The notes beneath the pieces were generated by a model. That model did no database searches, was not told the DNA's origin, and worked only from the letters and a program-made list of their open reading frames with translations. From contig NC_134649.1 of assembly GCF_030463565.1 (NCBI RefSeq), positions 34,745,044-34,809,043 of the forward strand: a stretch of 64,000 bases of DNA, read 5' to 3'. Shown in pieces: positions 58,301-64,000 of the stretch (within the stretch, counting starts at the first letter, position 1; each line of letters starts with the position of its first letter). The stretch comes from Pelecanus crispus. Its lineage: Eukaryota; Chordata; Aves; Pelecaniformes; Pelecanidae. Made by a program: the position numbers and the translations under genes.

Positions 58301-61300
58301 ATTGGTTCCTTTGCATTCTTTAAAAATAAAAAAAAAGTCTAATTTGCCTGTCAAAAAGCTGTTTAAAAAGGGAGTTTTACTTTCTGTTGTAACAGCAAAA
58401 TACTGAAGATCTTTCCAAATGTATTTGCTAATTATTTACCTTTAAAGCACCTTGCACATCTAATACAACCCTATAAAAGCTCAGAAGAGGCAAGCATAAT
58501 TTAGCCAAATTCTCACAATAAGTCTTAGTCTTAATTCTTCATTTCTTTCCAAAGCTGGGTAAAGTTTTTTTTTTTTCTGTAAAATGATACAGATGTAGAT
58601 CATAGCAAGTCTGGTGTCACATGAATAGAATAGAATATTTCAGTTGGAAGGGTCCTGCAACAATCATCTTGTCCAACTGCCTGACTACTTCAGGGCTGAC
58701 TGAAAGGTAAAGCAGATTATTAAGAGCATTGTCCAAATTCCTCTTAAACACTTTTACTCTTAAAAATTATGCCTGCTGGTTCAATGAAATATGATCTCAA
58801 TTTCATAGGCTTTATGGCTGCAAAGAGCTGTGGAGAGAATTGAGGTGTGGGTATTCCCCCCCACCCCACCCCTTCCCTCCAGTTACATTACAGTTGTCTC
58901 ATAACTGGCCTCTGAAATGTGCTTTTCTTGCTGGCATAACATGTTTTATGATCTGTAGGTTGAGTGGTGTCTAGTCTTACAGAATACCTTTCTAAAAATA
59001 TGCTGAAAGCTAGTGGGATGGGTAGATGTACCTATTAGAGTATTCTCTCAAATGCGAAATCGATTTGAAAATGACTCTGAATAAAGCAATGTCATCAAAA
59101 CCAGTTCTGACATACTTGTCTGTTTTTGCAAGGAGGGAGTAATGAGGCAGATTCTGTATACCGTGCAGAAAAATAATTAATGTTTTGTCTTACTTTCTTC
59201 TAATAGAAGGGATTTTGCTCTGGTGTTCCAGGTGTGTTTCTTTTTTTTATGTAAACCTTAGCCAAAGACCAGAGGCAAAAGATAACGTTTTTTTTCTAGA
59301 ATGCTCTGACTGTGTGATCAAATATTTTTCATGGGTAATTAGCTGGCACTATCAGTTCAGCTGTTAGGACGGACCTTTGGAACTTTGCACTGTGGAAGGA
59401 AAGCACTGGGATTTCTTACATTTAAAAACAACAAAAACCCCAAAACAAGCTGACAGAGGTTGTGACTGAATCTGGACTTGAGAGCAGCTCAGTGTTCAGT
59501 TTATGGCTTGACTTGCAAGACTTGACTGCTTGACTTCTAAAGACTTAAAATATTTAGACAAGTGTACCTTACAGAGAACTGCTCAGTATTTTAACTATGT
59601 GTTATTTTGTTTATCGCATCTGCCTTCTGTTTGCAGGTAGTGGAATATGGTCTGTTTGTGAAGCACTATAAGGTTGAAGTTTATCTTCTTGAGCTGAAGT
59701 TGTGCGAGAGCAGCGATCCTGACAATGTAATTAGCTGCCACTTTAGCAAAGCAGATACTGTTGGTAAGTAGTTCTCTGACACATGAAGCTGTGCTCTGAT
59801 GATACCTGAAGAGGTATTTTGTACCCTCCCGAACAAGAACGATGTTGGTAAACTGGAGCAAGTCTAGTGGGCACCAACAGGACAGGCGGGGTTGGAGCAT
59901 GTGATGTGTGAGAAGGGGCTGAGGGAGCTGTGTTTAGCCTGGAGAAGAGAAGGCTTTGGGGGGACCTTGTAGCAGCTATGAGGAGGTTACTGAGAACATA
60001 GGGTCAGGCTATTTACTGAGTCACAAAGCATGAAAACAACAGACAATAGTAATAAATTAAAACAGGACAGATTCCAACTGAATATAATGAAAACATTTTC
60101 TCTATTAGGACAGCTAGACATTTGAATGGGGCCCAGAGGGGTGGGGGAATCTCCTTCCTTGCAAGTTTTGAACACCTGCTTGGATAAGCTCCAAGCAGCC
60201 TGGTCTGAATTCAGTGTTGACCCTGCTTTGAGTGGTTGCAGTACGAACCTCCTGAGTTTCTTCCAGCCACAGTGATTCTGTGTGCAACACAGGGAGATGT
60301 GGTTAAGAGCTTTGAGGAGCATATTGCTTACTATCTCATGTCCTTGAGAAACGTCCACGTCACTCATGTAAAGCAGTTCTGTCTCTGGTTCTCCTACAAT
60401 GCCTTCCTCCTAGTGTGTGACTGTTTTGGACATCTTAATGGTTATTCCTGAAATTTGGCCCATCTCTCTCTTTCTATCTCCGGTATCATTGCTATATTTT
60501 CCCATGTAAAAATGCTGAATGTCAGCTGTCATATATGTCCGTAAAGATGCTTTTTTCAGTTTGCTGATGCATGGCCTGACAATACTAACTGAAAACACTC
60601 CCTCTTAAACCTATGTTTTCAAATAATTGTTTCACAGAAGTTGGCCTTTGGGCAGAAACTTCTCAATGTGTTCTGAACACTATTGGTTTGAGAGTTTGAC
60701 AGGAAATATACATCACTGAAAACAGAAGTTTTTCATTCTTTCAGGCTAAATATTAGACAAACTATATGAGCAATTGTAACTTCCATGATACATTTTCTAC
60801 TTAAAGGATCTTGAAGGATTGATGATGTACCCTCCTTGCTGAATATCTGGCTTGTCAGGTTGTTTTTGTTGGTGTTTTTTTTTTTTTTTTTCCCCCCCAA
60901 AAGCACTCATGTTTTAGGAATTTTGGTGTTTGTTTTCCTCCTGAACAGCTACCATTGAGAAAGAAATGAGAAAACTATTTAATATCCCAGCTGAGAAGGA
61001 AACTAGGTTATGGAACAGGTATATGAGTAACACTTATGAGCAGCTCAGCAAACTGGATAGCACTGTGCAAGATGCAGGGCTCTATCAGGGTCAGGTAAGG
61101 GATGTAACTTTTTCTTAAGATTCTTATGTTCTACTATCTCTGATATGTAACTTTTTTCACTTGCTTTTATGTATTTTGCGCGAACATTGAAAATGTGATT
61201 TGTTAATGATTTTGCAGAATGTGTAGCAGGCTTGCAGTTACCTTTCTTTATTACCTGAACTCTCTTTCAGGTTGTTCTAATAGAAGTGAAAAGTGAAGAT

Positions 61301-61332
61301 GGCACGTGGCCTGGACAGCATTCCCTGGCAAA
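55374..61332 (+). CDS. USP4: USP4 deubiquitinase, first six coding exons (partial gene)
   Basis: Exons 55374-55483, 55621-55748, 56052-56182, 59637-59763, 60949-61094 and 61271-61332 join in one frame (704 nt, 234 residues). USP4 is a ubiquitin-specific cysteine protease. The N-terminal part seen here has the DUSP domain (about residues 15-128; [53 protein letters not shown]), then the first Ubl domain (about 147-232; [57 protein letters not shown]). Match to human USP4 is very strong; the VPTEAWNKL and SNTYEQLS runs favour USP4 over USP15 or USP11, and the GPX1 neighbour agrees. The first exon ([12 protein letters not shown]) is variable, as in mammals. All junctions are GT-AG. The catalytic Cys and His boxes lie beyond the right edge. 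Confidence 0.96.
56183..59636 (+). other. USP4: USP4 intron 3
   Basis: GTAAGT donor, TTTGCAG acceptor. Contains one antisense CR1 end (separate entry) and no recognised exon. Confidence 0.85.
58622..58770 (-). mobile_element. CR1 3' end, antisense
   Basis: Reverse-orientation CR1 end: GAATAGAATATTTCAGTTGGA followed by CATCTTGTCCAACTGCCTGA and CTACTTCAGGGCTGACTGA, diagnostic of avian CR1 subfamilies. The beginning carries the AATAGAATAGAAT terminal repeat. Confidence 0.88.
59764..60948 (+). other. USP4: USP4 intron 4
   Basis: GTAAGT donor, TCCTGAACAG acceptor. Contains a CR1 fragment and a T-run followed by C residues at about 60876-60897. Confidence 0.85.
59840..60290 (+). mobile_element. 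CR1 retrotransposon 3' part, decayed
   Basis: Sense-strand CR1 landmarks: GAGGGAGCTGTGTTTAGCCT then GGAGAAGAGAAGGCT (about 59922-59953), GGGGGAATCTCCTTCCTTGC (60143), and a 3' tail ending near CACAGTGATTCTGTG. Moderately diverged and internally deleted. Confidence 0.75.
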
Positions 61333-61869
61333 GTAAGCAAGCATGTTCTAAAGGTTTCTGCTGTTTTGTCCAGCTTGTTGGCTGGGCTTTAGTGACCACA
61401 TGTTCTCTGTGAAAGCCTAGTTACCACTGGCTATTGTGGATTTCTTTGGTTTCGGTATTTTGAAGAAGGAGAGAAAGTCTTGGATATAAATATCTTTCAG
61501 TGGTTCTGCTGCTGGTTTCTTGTCTTAGCAACAGTCTTCTGTTTTGAAGCCCATTTCAATAGGTTGTGTAAGGATTAAATAGCTTAGGTTTCTATAGTGC
61601 TTAGGAGACAAAAGTGCTATTTATGTTAAGCTAGTCTACCTAAAAAGCTACCTCTGCAGACTGCACAGTGAGGAGAGAAAAAAAAAAAAAAAATCTTGTC
61701 TTCTACCATTGTAGAACAAAAAGGATCTTGGAGTATATTTCCAAAGCTGTCAGTAGTGGAATGCGCCATAGTTCTGGTAGTTTCCTTCTTAAGGAGGGTA
61801 TACAAATGGCTGAACAACCCCCCATGCTGCCGAAGGCAATTATAGGAGCCTGTAAATATTGGCACAGAT

Positions 61870-62260
61870 ACTCTCTCACTACTATGAATTTGGAGAAGAG
61901 ATGAGTAAGAGGGGGGCTTGATGAAATATTGTGTGTGTACAGTAAATGGTGTAGAATGGAAGTTGCTTGCAATAAGGAACTGCTCATACAAAGTCATGCT
62001 ACAGAAAGTAAAATTCCATGATTTTACTAGTCTGATGACCTACTTGCTTTCCCGTGAGTAGGCCATCAGACTAAATATTGATAAAGAAAATGTTTTTCCA
62101 TACAATACAGTTAACTTATAGAACTTGCTGCCAAATGTTTTCATTTGAGATCAAGACCTTACTAGTGTTAAACTTGAAGAATGGATCAAATAGGTCAGCG
62201 AAACCTATTTTGAAACAGTTCTCTGAGATATAATACTGGGTAAATGGATCAGGGGAATGT
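61870..62260 (+). mobile_element. Decayed CR1-type LINE 3' fragment
   Basis: Sense-orientation block around TTTTTCCATACAATACAGTT, TATAGAACTTGCTGCCAAA and GAAGAATGGATCAAATAG resembles the 3' region of the old CR1-clade LINEs seen in RHOA intron 1. Boundaries are approximate. Confidence 0.45.
62028..62073. repeat. Near-perfect inverted repeat (17-bp arms, 12-nt loop)
   Basis: The left arm TAGTCTGATGACCTACT and right arm AGTAGGCCATCAGACTA are reverse complements with a single mismatch, separated by 12 bases. Located in USP4 intron 6. Function unknown. Confidence 0.85.
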
Positions 62261-64000
62261 CCATAGGATTACAATGAACTTTTGTTAAAAGTACCATGTG
62301 AAAAGCATCTAAACATTCATATCATGTACATAATTGAGTACTGGTTGACAGGCAGTATTAGAGAGGCAGCCGTGCAAGACCTGATCATAACCTTTTGTTT
62401 CCACATGAAGCAAAGCTAAAAAGGAGTCCTGTAGCATTCCCAGGCCTCAGTCTTTTCTTTTTTCAGCAGCTAGTCTGATATGGAAAGACTTTTAATTAAC
62501 CTCTAGTGATACTTAAATGAAAATGGTTATTGGTATGCGGGTTAATATTTTCTAATGACGTAGAAATAAATGTTTGCTTATTATAATGTCAACCTTGTGA
62601 AATTGTTTGACTTGATGATGATAATCATGAAAGAATTGTATTAGGTCATACATATAGGATTATCTGTTCCTTTGTACTTTGTCTTGGCTATTTCCTTGCC
62701 CTTGACTCTGTTAGTTAAGAAACTTAAGTGTGCATATTCCACTTAATGTCTTCCTTATACAGTTGGGTGCATTGGTTTAGCAAGTTCTGCTCTCTGGCTC
62801 TCATGCCGTTACTTAGTCTTGTAGGTTAGATGTGTAATAACCGTTTGTTCAAAAACACTGTTTGGGAAGACAAAGTGGGGAAGAAGAAGCAGTGTGTGTG
62901 TGCTGATCAGCACACAAACTGCTGATCAAATGATAAGGACCTCTTTAAGTGGCCAGGGCAAAAGCTGTCTCGGGAAAGCAGTATGCTTTAACATCTTTGG
63001 GTTATAATGAGCCCTGCTGGACTAATGTTACGCCTTCCTACACCAAAGGTGGCTGTGTTATGTAAGGCAAGCCGGGTAGAAAGATTGAACTTTAAACTTC
63101 TTTCTGTGTTTGAAATGGAAGGAGGAGAAAGTTGAGAACTCATTCTTCCATAGACATATGATAACGAAAGATGATGACGAGCAGTAAGTATTTTCCTGTT
63201 AGGTTCAGTGATGTTTTATGTCTTTAAGCTACTAACACTGTGCAGCAGTTGCCTTGATGACCCCAAAACTGCATATGAATTGTACTCATATGGTCGAAAA
63301 TAGGATGAAGGCTGTACTGGATCTGGACCAGGTGTGACCAGTAGCCTGCCTCTTAGTGTGGGCAGCAGCGGGTGCACGTAGGAGGAGTAAAAAAAGTTTG
63401 CTGTAGGAAGAGGGCATAATTAGCAATGCATCTGCTGTGGTATACTGCTGTCTTCTGGTAGCCTGCAGTTCAGACTCTTCCCGAGACGGCTGAACCTAGA
63501 TATTTATGTTATATTCAACATAAATTGTTGACGGTCTGGGGGACTTTTCTTCTACTTTTTGGTGCTTCCTCCGTTGCATATCATCACTCCCTGTCAAGTG
63601 TGAGTGGGCTGGTGGCAGTCTAGACTGCATCATTTGTATATGTTAAGTTTTCTTTCTGCTGCTCTTTCAAGGGTTATTTCACAAAGCTTTTTACCTATTT
63701 TAAGGGATTTATATTTAAAAAAGAAGTAACAAAGCTTTTTTTTGTTACTTAATATATTCTTAGTGAGTAAGCTAAATTCAACTTCTCTTACTTGAATCAT
63801 TGGCATTGCTCCATATTAATGCATTTATAATTGCTCTGTGCTTTCCTTTCACATCAGTCGTAATCAGTTCTGAAGTTTACTTGGCTTCCTTCCCTTTTTT
63901 AGCATATCTTCATATAAATGCATAAGTACTTAATACTCTGTAATTTAATTTGATGTTTGAATATTCTCCAGCTAGCTCTCATGTTTTATTGAGAATCCTT

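Larger units (their letters stand above)
61333..64000 (+). other. USP4: USP4 intron 6, running off the window
   Basis: Starts GTAAGC after GCAAA. I searched for the serine-rich next exon known in mammals and did not find it, so the intron probably extends beyond the window. Contains an A-run (61678-61693), an old LINE fragment, a hairpin and a 20-bp palindrome (separate entries). Confidence 0.7.

Noticed and set aside
61333-64000. Search for the next USP4 exon (serine-rich linker)
   Set aside because: No segment with the expected serine-rich coding and splice sites was seen; it is probably beyond the edge.

Overview
The window is vertebrate nuclear DNA, almost certainly from a bird. It carries intron-split genes with GT-AG splice sites, CpG-island promoters, many CR1 retrotransposon fragments and one avian-type endogenous retrovirus LTR. 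CR1 is the dominant avian LINE, and the LTR resembles ones I associate with neoavian birds rather than galliforms (moderate to low confidence). Four protein-coding genes can be recognised from their conserved exons: TEX264 (minus strand, running off the left edge), then RHOA, GPX1 and USP4 (plus strand, USP4 running off the right edge). RHOA-GPX1-USP4 is the same order and relative orientation as on human chromosome 3p21.31.

Layout. 1-3.8 kb: first coding exon of TEX264 (951-694), its upstream intron, and a CpG island (about 2.83-3.8 kb) that is the likely TEX264 promoter and contains a good CTCF-like motif. 3.9-18.3 kb: no recognised protein gene. It holds two CR1 3' ends, a solo LTR (12737-13309) and a set of minus-strand splice signals that may mark an unrecognised transcript diverging from the RHOA promoter. 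18.3-19.6 kb: RHOA CpG island, with a CRE on the right and, on its left side, a CCAAT plus TATA pair pointing left. 19-37 kb: the long RHOA intron 1, with several very old CR1-type LINE fossils in both orientations. 37.2-45.8 kb: RHOA coding exons and a strongly conserved 3' UTR. 49.4-50.7 kb: compact two-exon selenoprotein gene GPX1, with an in-frame TGA (selenocysteine) and a SECIS element in the 3' UTR. 54.8-64 kb: USP4 CpG island and first six coding exons.

Functionally these are unrelated housekeeping genes: an ER-phagy receptor (TEX264), a small GTPase controlling actin (RHOA), a peroxide-detoxifying selenoenzyme (GPX1) and a deubiquitinase (USP4). Their shared neighbourhood is ancestral linkage, not a pathway.

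The points most worth a second look are: the candidate leftward transcript from the RHOA promoter, where mammals carry TCTA; the apparent GC-AG intron after RHOA exon 4, with a 35-T tract before that exon; the TEX264-RHOA adjacency; the SECIS; and a near-perfect 17-bp-arm hairpin in USP4 intron 6. I found no convincing evidence of a wholly new biological system.
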